The notes under the pieces: generated by a model
Seen by the model: the letters and a program-made list of their open reading frames with translations, nothing else
Told to the model about the DNA's origin: nothing
Databases searched by the model: none
Translations under genes and position numbers: made by a program
Source: Oryzias latipes
Taxonomy: Eukaryota; Chordata; Actinopteri; Beloniformes; Adrianichthyidae
Direction of reading: 5' to 3'
DNA length: 64,000 nt
Assembly: GCF_002234675.1 (NCBI RefSeq)
Contig: NC_019866.2
Coordinates: forward strand, 19,327,311 to 19,391,310
Part shown: in pieces, positions 49,867-61,934 of the stretch
Numbering within the stretch: the stretch's first letter is position 1
Layout: the number at the start of each line of letters is the position of its first letter

Positions 49867-51800
49867 ATTTTTTACGAATAAAAATAAGAATAAAACTCTG
49901 TAGATCCACCGAGGGCGAGTGTGTTCCCTTTATTCCGGCTCCCTTTAGTTTTTAAGTGTTTCTGATCGTTCCCCCACCGCTCGGGGGGACGGTAGGGGAG
50001 AGGACGGCTCTGTTGGAGTCTCTCTCTCTCAGTTCTCCCCCTCGGCTTGTACCTCTCTGCAGATATCAGTCCCCCCTCCCCTGTCGGAGATTTTGTTTCT
50101 TCACAGATTTGAACAGGAGGAGGTGGGAAGGTGGAGTCAGCGAAAAGGCAAACGTGCGGCCCTCTGACAACCTCATGTAGCCTCCTGTGCGTCCCAGGAG
50201 CCGTCCACTGAGCCACTCTCAGTCCTGCGGGCCATCATCCACACAGAAACCCCCCCCACCAGTAAAGGATCCACAACTGTTTTGGCGACAGTCAAGTGTG
50301 TGTGTGTGTGTATGTGTGCGTGGGGGGTATCCCCTCGATAACTTCTGGAGAACTCCTGCAGGGGCTTCACAAATCCACTGTTAGCATCTCTCATCGGACA
50401 ACTGGAAATTCCTTTAGTCCTCCAAAGTAAACGGCAGCGTTGAGTCAAAAAAGGAGAAAAAGATGGGGGGTGGGGGGCACCTGCATCCACTCAAATAAAA
50501 ATCAAATCCATCCCATAGTTCTGCTCGTTCAGCTGTGCACTTAGTGACCATGCAAGGCACAGAAAAAAAGCAGGTATTGCACATTTGGTTGATGCAACCC
50601 CAACCAGAGCTGTCTTTTGCAGTCAGATTGCAAAGATTTAAAAAATCTCCCTGAATAAAAAAACAAAAAACACTTTTTCTTCCTCAATTCTTGAAGGCAA
50701 TCATCTAATGAGCGATCAGCGGGACAGCTCGATTGATCCAGGCAGTTTCATTTGGAAGATCTGCTTTGTGCTCCTTCCCTCTCGGATGAAAAAAGCCGGA
50801 TAAAAATTGTCACTTTTCTTTATTTTTTTTCTGCCCCCCCTGGTTTAAAAGGACACCTCGGCCACGCGTGGACAAGCAGAAAGCAGAGCAAAGGACGAAA
50901 CGAGGATTTTCAGGCAAATGACAGTAAAGATCACCCGACAAGATGATGGCTTCTTCTTCTTCAGATGACCATAAACACCTCCCTGAAATATTTCGGAGCT
51001 GACCAAAATCCGCTCTGGACTCTTTTGTGATGGTGATTGCCCCCCCTTCGTGCTGGTCCTGGCAATTGCCCCCTTCTCTTTAAACCCGTCTTTCTTTCTT
51101 TCCACCTCTCCCGTCTGCCCGGCAGCAATTTATTTATATAATTGTCTATGCGGGCTCGATCCTTCCTCCGCGGCGAACACATTCTGAAATTTCATGTTGA
51201 TGTTTTCTCCTTTTCGCAGGTTTTTTCCTCGTAGCTCCCTTCTTCTTCCGCCTCTCCTCCCCGTCGCCGTTCCGCAAACACCCCCTTCCTTGGATTTTTC
51301 GGCGTATTTCCTTCTCATGCATACATTTATGTTCCTAAATACATATGCCGCCGAGCGGTTTTCTGCCTCCACGGACGTCTTATCTTTTTGGTCGTGATGC
51401 TTTCCCCTCCGCCGGAAAGCACGGAAAGGACTCGGCTGCTCTCGCTTCCCCCAGCGGTTCCCGGAGCGGCTGCCGTCGGCTGCCGGAGTCGCTCCTTCTA
51501 TCGGTTATCTCCTGTTTCTGACGGTCTGTCCGCACAACAAAATGGCGGCTTGTTGTTTCTACTCTGATACGGGGGGAGGGTTTGAGGTACGGCTACATTA
51601 GGCGTGAAGGGGAGGAGGGAAGGAGGAAGGAAGGGAAGAAGAGGAGAGGCTGTCTTCGTGAGTGTTCGGGAGTGTCCGGAAGAGGTCCACTAGCGGATCG
51701 GTGGTCATCGAATTCAATCTGCGGGGGCCAGCGGCGCCCCGCTTCTCTGCTTTAAGTCCAAAGCAAGAGGAGTTCCGCCGCCGACTCACCATTTTTTACC
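49867..51800 (-). promoter_or_regulatory. ep300: ep300 5' region: GC-rich promoter and 5'UTR
   Basis: Upstream of the ep300 ATG the DNA is rich in CpG and polypyrimidine tracts, strongest at 51160-51560. AAAATGGCGGC at 51539-51549 resembles the YY1 element common at housekeeping starts. A (GT)n run lies near 50297-50312. Short reading frames on both strands look non-coding. The start site cannot be placed, and a non-coding upstream exon is possible. Confidence 0.5.
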
Positions 51801-52039
51801 CCCAAAACGGTTTAAAACTACAACTTTGACGACCCCTCCTCCAATTACTTTAGTAAAAACTGTTTATTTGACTCAAACTATAACTCACTTGCCGGTATTT
51901 GAAAATAAAAGCCTAAAATAATTAGAAAAAACACGACACCTGGCATACATTTTAGACATTTTGGACATCTGATGATTAAAAAAAAACAGGTTTACACATG
52001 TTAAAACACAATCAGATAAATTCCAAATTGGAGTTTGAG

Positions 52040-52450
52040 AGTTTGATACCCACTCCAAGTAAAACCGTGTTTTTAACGCGTCCTTTCGGCATTTGCCCCA
52101 TGATGGAAGACATATATAAAGAAAATGAGGATAAAACCAGTGTTTCTCAGTATTTCTTTATTCTAATCGTTGTAAAGGAGAAGCAGACAAAAAATGCCTT
52201 TAATATAACTTTGGGGTGGTGAGGGGCTGTAAGCCAGCTAGAGAAGGTGTAAACAAATGGATGATGGGAAATGAAATCAGACTCACTCCCACCCACTAAT
52301 CAGAGGTAAATTTCTAATGAACTCTCACCGTTCTCCAGAAACTGACGACACTGTTTTTTTTGTTTTTTTTTTGTCTAAAACTGGTAGAATAAACAGACCA
52401 CTGGGAATTCACTACAATAGATCAAAAGACAAGACGAGTGGGACTTTAAG
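52040..52450 (-). mobile_element. Internally deleted MITE-like copy upstream of ep300
   Basis: Ends with GACGAGTGGGACTTTAAG at about 52430-52449, the clearest terminus of the family. It contains AATCAGAGGTAAATTTCTAA and TCTCCAGAAACTGACGACAC and lacks the central part. Confidence 0.65.
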
Positions 52451-52595
52451 ATAGCAACATTTTTCATAATTCTTTTTCATAAGGTCTCATATTGTTATAA
52501 TAAGCATGCTTATTATAACAAAAAACTGTCCTGTACTCCTCTGCAATGTTAATATTTGATGAGGAAAATAATGGCAGTTTGCCTTTAAGTGGCAA

Positions 52596-52743
52596 GCATC
52601 CATCCATCCATCCCTTTCAGGGTTACTGGAGCCTATCCCAGTTGCTGTTGGGTGAAGGGGTTACACCCAGGACAGATCACCAGTCCGTGGAGGGTGCTGT
52701 GATTTTCAATCATGTGTCCTCCCCCCCCCCCCCCCCCCCCCCC
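52596..52743 (-). mobile_element. SINE fragment ending in a 23-base poly-C run
   Basis: L2-like tail block (GGAGCCTATCCCAGTTGCTG on the + strand) and CAGGACAGATCACCAGTCC identify the same SINE family as 53283-53604. Poly-C occupies 52721-52743. Confidence 0.65.
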
Positions 52744-52854
52744 ACACACACATATTTAATATCGGAATGTCTGCAAGTTCTCCAAAATAATTGACTTTGT
52801 CTTTTGGGCTCTACCTTGAGTTTTCACCTCAGTAAATTATGCCTCTATCTCTAA

Positions 52855-53160
52855 AATATCTACCATGAGCCATTCCTCTGATGGATTAATTCCTGATCCT
52901 ATCCATATTTGTCAATCACAAAGAGAGTCTCAACATCTTCATCTCTACTACCTCCAGCTCTCCTTCTTGTCTCTTTCACAGAGCTTCTAAACTAACAGCA
53001 TGGCTGCTCTCACCACAGTCTTTACTCATTTCCTTCATTCCCGCTGACACTCTTTAGTCACCCATCACACTGGGAACCTTCATCCACCTGTTCCAACCTG
53101 CTTGCATACTCTTCTTCATCTCTTTTACATTCTCTTGTGCTCTAAGGTAAGTTTGGTCCA
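52855..53160 (-). mobile_element. LINE reverse-transcriptase C-terminal fragment
   Basis: Read on the - strand, a stop-interrupted frame has QAGWNRWMKVPSVMGD, KRQEGELEVVEMKMLRLSL and IRGMAH blocks, characteristic of the end of a common fish LINE reverse transcriptase (RTE-like). Several stops show decay. Confidence 0.65.
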
Positions 53161-53282
53161 AAAGACTGTACAGTTTTTGAAATGCTTGAAAGTTTTCTCA
53201 TTCATTTTCAAATAGAATAAACAACCTTTTATTTCAAAAAAACTATAAAAGTGAACAAAAGTAATAAATAAAATGTCCCAAA

Positions 53283-53655
53283 GGAGCTTCCATCCATCCA
53301 TCCTCAGAACTCGCTGAATCCCTTTCGAAGTCATCTGGTTGCTGGAGACAACCCAGCTGCTGTTGGGCGAGGGCGGGCTCCACTCTGGACAAGTCATCAG
53401 TATGTCGCAGAGCCACACACTCACACCTATAGTGGCAATTTAGAGACGCCAAATATTCTATGAAGCATGTTTTAGACTGTGGGAGAAGGCTGGAGTGCCT
53501 GGAGAAAACCCACACCTGCACAAAGAGAACATGCAAACTCTGCACAGAAAGGTCCCGGTTGGAATTTAAACCAGCACTGCAAACCACTGCGCCACCATGC
53601 AGCACCCCCCCCCCCCCCAAAAAAAAACAAACAAACAAACAAACAAACAAACAAA
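53283..53655 (-). mobile_element. tRNA-derived SINE next to poly-C and (AAAC)n
   Basis: On the - strand it starts GCTGCATGGTGGCGCAGTGG near 53604, has AGTTTGCATGTTCTCTTTGT and GTGTGTGGCTCTGCGACATA, and ends with GGATGGATGG. Poly-C 53605-53618 and an (AAAC)n run to about 53655 flank its head. Confidence 0.8.
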
Positions 53656-54559
53656 AATAAAAGCTTAACGTTTTAACACCAGAATGGTTCTTAAAGCTGA
53701 ATCATTGAAAAATGTGTCTCAATTTACGGTCAAAATGATCTTTGAGGACAAAACCTTGTGAAGTTTATCTCAGCAGAATGACAACCTGTCAAGAAAGCTC
53801 CATATACACAATGTGAATTCAAATATTTCCAGAATAAATCTGTGTATTCCCATTTATATACTTTTAAAATGATAATCCCAGATAATCCCATTTTGCTGCA
53901 GTAACAGATTTAAATGTTTTTACTTTTTGATATTGCAAAGACAGAATGATGGGAGAAATGTAACTGAAGTGAAGCAGAATTTCATTTGTGGTCAGTAAAT
54001 TGTCACTAAAAGGCCCAATATTCAAAACAAAAGCACCAAAATGTATTTAAAGCGAATGATGAGTGAGTGATAACGTCGACAAACTGAAAACCTGATTCTA
54101 AAATAATTTAGTTAAAGTGTAACCACTGCTAAGTTTGATGGGTTTATACAGCTGAAAGTTTGCTGAAGCTCTCAAAAAGAACAATGTGTAACCTCATCAT
54201 AAAGGGTTTGAAGCTTTTCTCGTTCTATTCGTTAGCATAAACTGTCTACGTCAAAAATGAGCAAAATTTGAACAAACAGCAAGAATCACATTTGAGGATG
54301 TGATCATTTTAATGTCAGAATAAGAAAAACCTTAAAAAATATTAAAGATTTGCTGTGATAAAGCCAACCACTAAGTTCTAAAGATGCACCATAAAAAGGA
54401 AAAGAATAGATTTTAAGATAAAAACACTTATGCAACTATTAAATAAAATATTGGAGGAATCCTGATGGGTTTGTGTTGGAATTAACAGTAAAATAAGATT
54501 TGTTTCGGTGAAGGAATAGTCAGGTTATTTTTCTTTAAGCTGGTCTCTTCAGGTGTTCC

Positions 54560-54930
54560 CACAAAAAAGCATAATCTGACATCAACTTTCTTCCTGCCAT
54601 CCATACTACTTCCCTACAATATTACTTTGAAACATCTAAGAGGAGCTGTTTCTTATATGTTCTCATTTCTGATCTAATTCATCCTCTTCCTTCCCAAAGA
54701 GAACATCGTCTTCAGCTCTGCCACCTGTTTCTTCCTCCGTGTCTCTGAACGAACATCACTGCGTTCCCCACAGTATTCTGTACCTTTCTTTTTTGTCACA
54801 TCTTACACCTTCTCTACTCCTTCCACATACCTCTGCGTGCTCCATAGATGCTCTGGTTTCCTCCCCTTCTCTTCCTGTAACCTCATCATTCCACGTCCAT
54901 CCCTCTGACACACACATACATCGTCTCTCT
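54560..54930 (-). mobile_element. Second LINE reverse-transcriptase fragment
   Basis: On the - strand, AELKTMFSLGRKRMN and a following IRNENI block lie in one frame, matching the same LINE protein region as 52855-53160. It is heavily degraded. Confidence 0.55.
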
Positions 54931-54959
54931 ACCTAGCGTTCATTCATTTAGAACAAACC

Positions 54960-56240
54960 TTAATCTTAGCTTTAGCTTTTCCTGCTCCACCCTCCCACCA
55001 TGTCATCTGCAAGAACTATAATCCACCAGTATAATGACCAAAACTAAACATGTGGATTATGACACAAAAAAAGTTGGATACAAGATGTTTATAAAGGACT
55101 ACGAGCTTCATGAGTCTTTGCTTTTGCTCTCATGAAATTGAGCGGATGTCAGTGATGAGTCAAATGAAATTGGTATTGATCTATTCCATAAAGGTTCAAT
55201 GGACCTTTGACCTTAGTGTTGGCTTTACTACAGTGTTTTTATTTTAGAATTATTAGGCTAACATCATCAAGTGGTGTAGGGATAATTAGTGTTTAAACTG
55301 TTTTAAGCTGTGGGAACAGTACTCAGTTTTCTGCATCTACACTGATGATGTCTATTGTGTGGAAATGTAGACGGTAAATCTTTCATGTGATCACGCAGGC
55401 ATTAACTGGACTAAATCAGAGCTTGTTTTCATTACACTTTATACTAAAACTTTCTTTTTCAAGAAACAAAACCTTTTTTACATTTTCTTCATCATTTTGT
55501 GATTCCTGAGGCTCCAAACTGGTTGTTGCCACGTTTGTTGATAAATGAAGACCATTAGTGTTATCTATTTCATCTTCAACACAATTTTAATGCATCGCTG
55601 GTTCAGTTGAAGCTTAAAAGCCCTCCCACATTTGAAGTGACTGTGAAATGGACACCGCCATGAGAAAACTAGAGTCTCATACATTTATTTCTTCTCACCT
55701 CAAGGCTCAGGGTTTAATGTATATAAATAAATAAAGATCCTGTAAAAAAAAAAAAAAAGACCTAATTTTTAGCATCAAGGTTTGTGAATCAAAATTGATG
55801 TTTTAAATTCAGATAAATGCAAAGAAAGATAGAAGTTACACATCCTTGTTTCAACTGAAGCGTAGTGAACATTTGGTTTAAACCATTCAGAAGACGATAA
55901 TATCCAAAGTAACATCAGTTGCATGGCAAGCAAAAACTTTTCTAATAAAACACTTCATAAAATGTGAAAATGACTTGGAAATGTTTTTAACTGAATTGGA
56001 AGCTCCAGAAGAGTTCAGTCTGTAACATTTTTGGAGTTTTGTGAGTGCAGTTGAGTTGACAATTCTGTGGTTTGAATCTATGGTGAGCAGCCAGAAGAAG
56101 CCAATGTAGAGAACAGAGGTGTGACATTTCTGTTTTAGCTAAATGAAAACGAGTGATGGACCAGTATTTTGGATCATTTGCAGAGGCTTGTTTTGGCAGG
56201 TTGACCCCTTTTATTACGAACGTTTCAATCAACAGGACTC
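54960..56240. other. Intergenic, nothing recognised
   Basis: AT-rich DNA between LINE remnants and the 56.3-kb MITE-like copy. No coding or structured repeat is supported. Confidence 0.5.
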
Positions 56241-56249
56241 TCTTTGTTT

Positions 56250-56407
56250 TTTTTAAAGATCCCCGCCGACCATCTTTTGATCTATTGTTAAAGGGTTCCC
56301 AATGGTCTTAATTATGGTTATGCTGCTTTCAGCCAAAATAAAAAACCTGTAATTTGCTAGGACATAGTTTCTGAAGAGCGGCAGTGGGCAGGACTGTTGA
56401 TGTGGAG

Positions 56408-56449
<42 letters not shown>

Positions 56450-56800
56450 GCTGAGAGCGCTCAGTTGACATGTTCTTACAGCCCCCTCGCTGTACAGTGT
56501 TGAGCCATATGCCAGCCCGGATGAGGAAAGCAAAGACGTATGAATCTATTAGTCTGCAAGTGGATGCAACAAAATGGAGGGGAGCAGGGAGCTTGTGGCC
56601 AGCTCAGCATATTTTCTACGTAACAATTACAACCTTTTTTCTATTTCTGCTCTTGGTGCACAATGATTTGAATAAAGAAATACTCAGAAATGCAATTTTA
56701 AGCTTCATTTTCTTATGTCCTTCATCCATTGAAATGGCCACACGATCATGTTCAAAATAACAAAAAGCAATTTTTGTCAGCATGAGTCTTAAAGATCCTT
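56250..56800 (+). mobile_element. MITE-like copy with a 48-base poly-C run
   Basis: Contains CCATCTTTTGATCTATTG, TAGGACATAGTTTCTGAAGAG, TTGCTGAGAGCGCTCAG and CTGCAAGTGGATGCAAC. Uninterrupted C occupies 56408-56455. Confidence 0.7.
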
Positions 56801-56809
56801 TAGAACTGA

Positions 56810-58430
56810 ATTTAATGACTATTTTATAGACTGTTTCATGGTCACAATGATAAAACCTGCACTAAGCCTCAAACATGTCCATGTCCTTGTCCACATTAAG
56901 CAGCCTGAAAATGGTGTTCTCCTCGAACAAGGCCTTAATAAATTTGCCCTTTTCCATTCTGTTCATCAGCGACTAGCCAGTATTAGCGCGATGGTTAGAG
57001 ACTTTTATTCAAGTCCCACCAGGAGGCTTCAAAGATTGTGATAAATCAAATTTCTCTTTAAATATGTGTTTTAAATAGATAGAACTAAGTGTTTTCAATA
57101 GCAAAATACAGCAAATAAGTTTACAACAACCACATTTAAGACCTGTTTGATACATTGAAGACCATTTTCAAATTTTAGGACTCAGTAAATTTTTTGAGTA
57201 AAGTCTAATTAGACTTCTTAAGGTAGATGAAAAATGTCTGAACTTGGAGTTTTGTCAGTTAAACTAAAGGGTCCAAACTTTCTGATGTTGTAAACAGCAA
57301 ACACTGGGAAAAAGATGGTGAAGTTTAGCTGGTTCTTCATGGCGAAACACCACGTTTCTTTAAACTTTTTAGGGACAAAAAGAAATGATCAAGTTGATAG
57401 CAAAACTGATGGGATAGCAGGACTTAAGTTGAAGTTGGTTTTCTTTTTGGAGCCAAGATGGACAATAAGACATGTTTGATGACACTGTCATGTCATATGA
57501 GGTAAAGAGTGGTGTCATCTGCATAAAAAAAGGTTAGAAAAACTGAAACGATGGAGCAAATGAGAAGTGGGTCAAACACCTGACCTTGGGGAACACCAGT
57601 AGAGAGCTTTTGGAATCCTTAACTGCTGAAATACTTTTAAATGTTGTCTGGTTGTAAATATTTTGCTGAAGTATAAAATTATAAAGATAATATAACTTTG
57701 GCAGTACTATTTTACATTAACTGCTTGTGATTTCATCATTTTGACTTCACTGTGGTAAAATTATAAACCAAGTTACATTTATGTTTTAAAATAGCACTTC
57801 AGTTAGTTATAGACTTTGTCGAACAGATCTCTTAACCTCTTTTTTGACACCTATTGTTACGAATATGCATCAAATCACTTCTGCTCCAAATGTATTAACT
57901 TAGCATCTACTTCAAAGCAAAAACACAAGTGACATTCTTTTACGGAGCGGGAAATAAATTCAGGCGTCAAAGAGTTACAGTTCAGGCGAAGAAAACTGCA
58001 GTCCTGTAATTCTTTAACGTTGAATCTGGTCTTGCAAATGTAAAACAAAACCAAGTCAACAACCTTCCCCTGAAAATTGGTATGTTTGCGCTTTGCTTTT
58101 GACTGTCAACATGCCAGTTCACTCTGTTAGCTATTCTTCTTAGTAGTGCGGTATTTGGGAGTAAACAAGGTTTCAACATGCATGAGGAAAACCTTTTAGA
58201 AATGACAACATATAGTTCTTGGAAACAGATTAAAATTCTTCAAACTTTAATGCACATACACAACACATTAAAGGTTCAGCTTGTTTTTAACTTTTTCACA
58301 TTTGATCTGTAAAATGTACTAGCGACATTTAAAAATATATAAAGGGGACAATTCTGTAAGAGAAAATTATCAAAGCTGGTTAAAAAGGTAAATTTTGATT
58401 GTGAAAGTTTAAATACTCCCAGAACAAAGG
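56810..58430. other. Intergenic, downstream of xpnpep3
   Basis: No gene. Positions 57480-57610 (GTGTCATCTGCATAAA, then TTGGGGAACACCAG) resemble an old fish LINE-derived repeat. The xpnpep3 3' end is expected near 58,420. Confidence 0.45.
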
Positions 58431-58785
58431 ATTTATTGCACACGATCATGAGTGTTATTCATGCATATATCACAGTTTTACTCTTTACACTCAACTGAAT
58501 CAGCCTTTACTGTCCATTTATCTTTATAACTACTACTGAAGCCATGTTTGTGCATGGTTACTATTCAGGAAATGCACACTCCTGGCCTTGTACATTTTGT
58601 AAACACTGTTCAGTGCAGCAACGCTTTAAGCAGAAAGTAACAGCACCTGCAAAGTCTCAAACCTTTGCCGAACACCAGGTTGAGTTCCATCTTTGGTGCT
58701 CCTGGGCCCTGAGCTTGATGGAGACAACTTTAAGTGAAGCAGGCCACAGAGATCCAGACCAGTCAGCCCCAGTTCACTCCATGAT

Positions 58786-61696
58786 TTATCTCACGGCACA
58801 GGCTTTCTCTACATCAGCAATGCTCTTTGGTGCATCAGAGGACAAAATCAGAGGTCCTCCTTTGTCTCTAATCACGACGTCGTCCTCAATCCTGACACCC
58901 AGACCACGGAAGTGCTTTGGCGCCTCCTCATTCTCTTCACTAATGTACAACCCTGAGACAAGACGGAGGTGAATTTATAAACCAGCAGCCATGTAGAAAA
59001 ATTGAGCTTTAAAGAAGAGATCTATACCTGGTTCAATAGTGATGACCATTCCTGGCTGAAGAGGCTGTGAACGTGACAGTTCAGGAGTGTCGTGTACATC
59101 CATGCCAAGGTAATGACCAACATGGTGGGGGCAGTAGCGTCTTGCAGCCTAAGGGGAATAATTAAAAACCTTTAGCAGTTATAGATCAGAATCAGACTTT
59201 TAAAAGCCATCTGCTAATCATTCAAGTGGGAAGAGGTCTGTTAACCACGTCAGAGTTGTACGGGTTTCATTTACCAACAAATTAGGTGGAAATTCCACCC
59301 TTGGTTTCTTTCGTAGGACCAAATTTATGGTGCAAGGTTTAGGTTTCTACATCCCCAAAACTGCAGCAGTTTAAACACCAACAAAAGGCCCACTTCAATG
59401 AAACTTGTGTTTTGGCTGTTTTTAACGTGTTCTTGTAGCATTTTACTAATGATGGAGGACTTGTATAAAAGAATTTAAGATTAAAACTGTGTTTCTGATG
59501 ATTTCTTTTTTTAAAATGTGTCGGATCCGAAACAGATAAAAACCTGCAGTTTTAAAAAGCTCAGGTTTGTGACGCAGCAACTGCGATGGGCGGGCCAGTC
59601 TCCCTTCTCCAAATCTGATGCATCCACTTGCAGACAAATAGATACATTAACGTCTTAATTTTCTTCGTCTCAGCTGGCATCTGGCTCAAAACTGTACAGC
59701 TTCATAGCTCCAATATTACTCGCAGTTTTTTCCCCCTTGCTACGCTAATGTTAGCTTAGGGTAGTGAGGGGGTGTAAGCTAGCGGGAGAGACTTTAAACA
59801 AAGGAATAATGGAATATAGCCGTGGGGTTACTTCCTGCCCGCAACTCGGAGGCGAATTTCTGATGTTTTCCTGATGCTCAGCAGAAAATATGTCCTAAAA
59901 AACGACACAGGTTTTTTTGATTTTGGCTAAAAACTGCATATTCATAATTAAAAGACCACTGCGGACGCTTTTACAACAGATAAAAACAAAGTTAGACAAT
60001 TTTATTCTGTAAAATCCCTCACTACACACTTACTACATTTTTGTCAGACAAACATTAATACAGACAGACAAGTTCAAACCTTTAAAGTAAAGTAAGTCTA
60101 GTAATACAGAATGAAAACAAAGATCTGATTGAAGATAGTTGTAAATGTGAATGAATGCAATCTGCACAGGAAACATGGCATGGAGGAGGTTGATTGACAA
60201 GGTCTACACCCAATCAGGATCCATAACACAAAGCAATGTAAAAAAATAAAAAAACACAAACAATAAAGCAAGCAGAATTGCACTAAAAGACAAGTGAACT
60301 GCATTATAGCAAGGGCCCACTGCATTTATTCTCATTAGAATCATATTTCCGACATCTATCTTCAGACTCATCCCTTTATCTGATATCCTCTTTACCTCCA
60401 CAACACTCCTAACAAAAGCCTCCTTTAAGATAACCCCTACTCCATTTCTCTTCCCATGTCCACCATGATGGAACAGCTTGAACTCTGCTTCTCGTGTTGC
60501 TACCTTTTCACCTGGTCTCCTGGACACACAATATGTCTACCTTTCTCATTTGTATCATGTCAAATAACTACCTTTTCCTATCATAGTTCCAACATTCAAA
60601 GTCCCTATTCTCAGTCCAACACTCATGAGTTTCTTCTTCTCTTTCTTCCTATGAACTTGCCTTCCTCCTCTCCTTCTTCGTCCAACAGTAGTCCAATTTC
60701 CTCGGAACCCTATCAGTGAACAGCACCGATGGCCGTCATTGTTCACCTGGACCTTGACTGATCTGGTATGGATATAATGGTTTTGTTTCGCATATTTGGT
60801 TTGGCAAAGATTTAACCAGTGGCTACACTGGAATCATATTTTTGATGATTTTTATAGCTTGTAATCAGCAAGAGGAGGAATAACACTAAAAAGATTCTTT
60901 CTACATTTATCAGTGTTTTGCAGACTTGAGAAAAATACCAGGCTCTCTAAGTAGTACTGAGCTATCTCATGCTTTAAATCAAATCAAATCAACTTTTATT
61001 TATATAGCACTTTTACAACACATGTCACTCAAAGTGCTTTGCAGAAAATATAATCAAATGTAAAAACAAAAAGTTTTTAAGAAAACAAACTTCTTTGCTC
61101 CACCGACTGACATGCCGACTCAGACACTGTGACGCAGCCGGACTAAATTACAGTAGTTTCCCTCCATCCTGCATGCCTCCAGGGTTTTGGCTGAACTCAG
61201 TTGTGACACCTTCTGTACTTCTCAGTGCTGCAAGCTAAGGCTGAGTGAGCTTAGAGGTCTACTGTGAGCTACATGTGGAGAGGGGATGCGGTTTGAATAA
61301 TGGGGGACACCAGCCCTACAAAGGTCATCTCCCTGATTACAGTCCTGTTATCTCTCTAAGAAGTGATGCAACAAACGTTTGATCACTTTAATTAATGAGA
61401 TGAAAAACCTCAAAATCTGAGACAATGACTTAAAGATGACTAAATGTATCAAACAAATTGTTTTAGGTTTGACAGTGAAGTCTCAAACAATCTCATAGTC
61501 AAAAGGAGTCACCTTCAGAGCATCAGCATCGCTGGCGCCCGCCTTGAGGATGCCCAGCCGCTTCAGCTGTCGGCCCAGCAGAGCCAGCATAGTACTGTAG
61601 ATGTGATCGAGGCTGACGCCCGGAGAGCACAGAGACAAGCAGGAGTGCTGGACCTCCAGAACAGCTTCGTACAGCTCCGCCTGGATCGGATTGAAT
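58786..61696 (-). CDS. xpnpep3: Xaa-Pro aminopeptidase 3 (APP3), last three coding exons, partial
   Basis: Mitochondrial M24B metallopeptidase that removes an N-terminal residue preceding proline. Exons in transcript order: 61696-61513, 59148-59028 and 58952-58786, stop TAA at 58788-58786; phases agree (enters at phase 2, then 0, then 1). The first begins [20 protein letters not shown] and carries [17 protein letters not shown]. The second has [20 protein letters not shown] and MVITIEPG, with the catalytic-site His and a metal-ligand Glu. The third has [17 protein letters not shown], with the last metal-ligand Glu. All match the C-terminus of XPNPEP3 rather than XPNPEP1/2. Upstream exons with the mitochondrial presequence and remaining metal ligands lie beyond the right edge. 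A complement of AATAAA near 58434-58439 is a plausible poly-A signal. Confidence 0.94.
59385..59990 (-). mobile_element. MITE-like copy in the xpnpep3 intron
   Basis: Full-length-looking reverse copy from GGCCCACTTCAATGAAAC to GACCACTGCGGACGC. It contains CTGATGCATCCACTTGCAG and TAGCTTAGGGTAGTGAGGGG. Confidence 0.65.
60200..60760 (-). mobile_element. LINE endonuclease-domain fragment in the xpnpep3 intron
   Basis: The - strand encodes [15 protein letters not shown], a break with stops, then [20 protein letters not shown] and [15 protein letters not shown], the N-terminal apurinic-type endonuclease region of an RTE-like LINE. It is broken by stops and truncated. Confidence 0.75.
60976..61060. 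repeat. Short TTTATATAGCAC-type repeat
   Basis: AACTTTTATTTATATAGCAC followed by CAAAGTGCTTTGCAG. The same motif pair occurs at about 676-740 and, degraded, at 11651-11710. It is a dispersed fish repeat, possibly a LINE or SINE 3' tail. Confidence 0.6.
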
Positions 61697-61934
61697 CTGC
61701 AAGGAAAGCATCAAAGTGGAACGGAATGTTACTGTGAGTTTTTTGGTAGCATATATCTGTCAAACAGTCACAATAGGTCATACAATGATCTAAAGTCCGG
61801 AGTGGTTCCAGAGAGAATGCCAGTTTTCTCAGTTTTGGAGGCTTGCTTATATTGATATTATAGCATTAACAGTAATTATTGTAGGTTTCATCCTAGAACA
61901 TAGCGTACAGCCAAAAACAAACGTATGACATATA

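Noticed and set aside
51598..51792. 64-aa - strand frame upstream of ep300 as a coding first exon
   Set aside because: Its ATG is followed directly by GTGAGT, a donor-like sequence; composition is low-complexity and the conserved p300 start lies at 49866.
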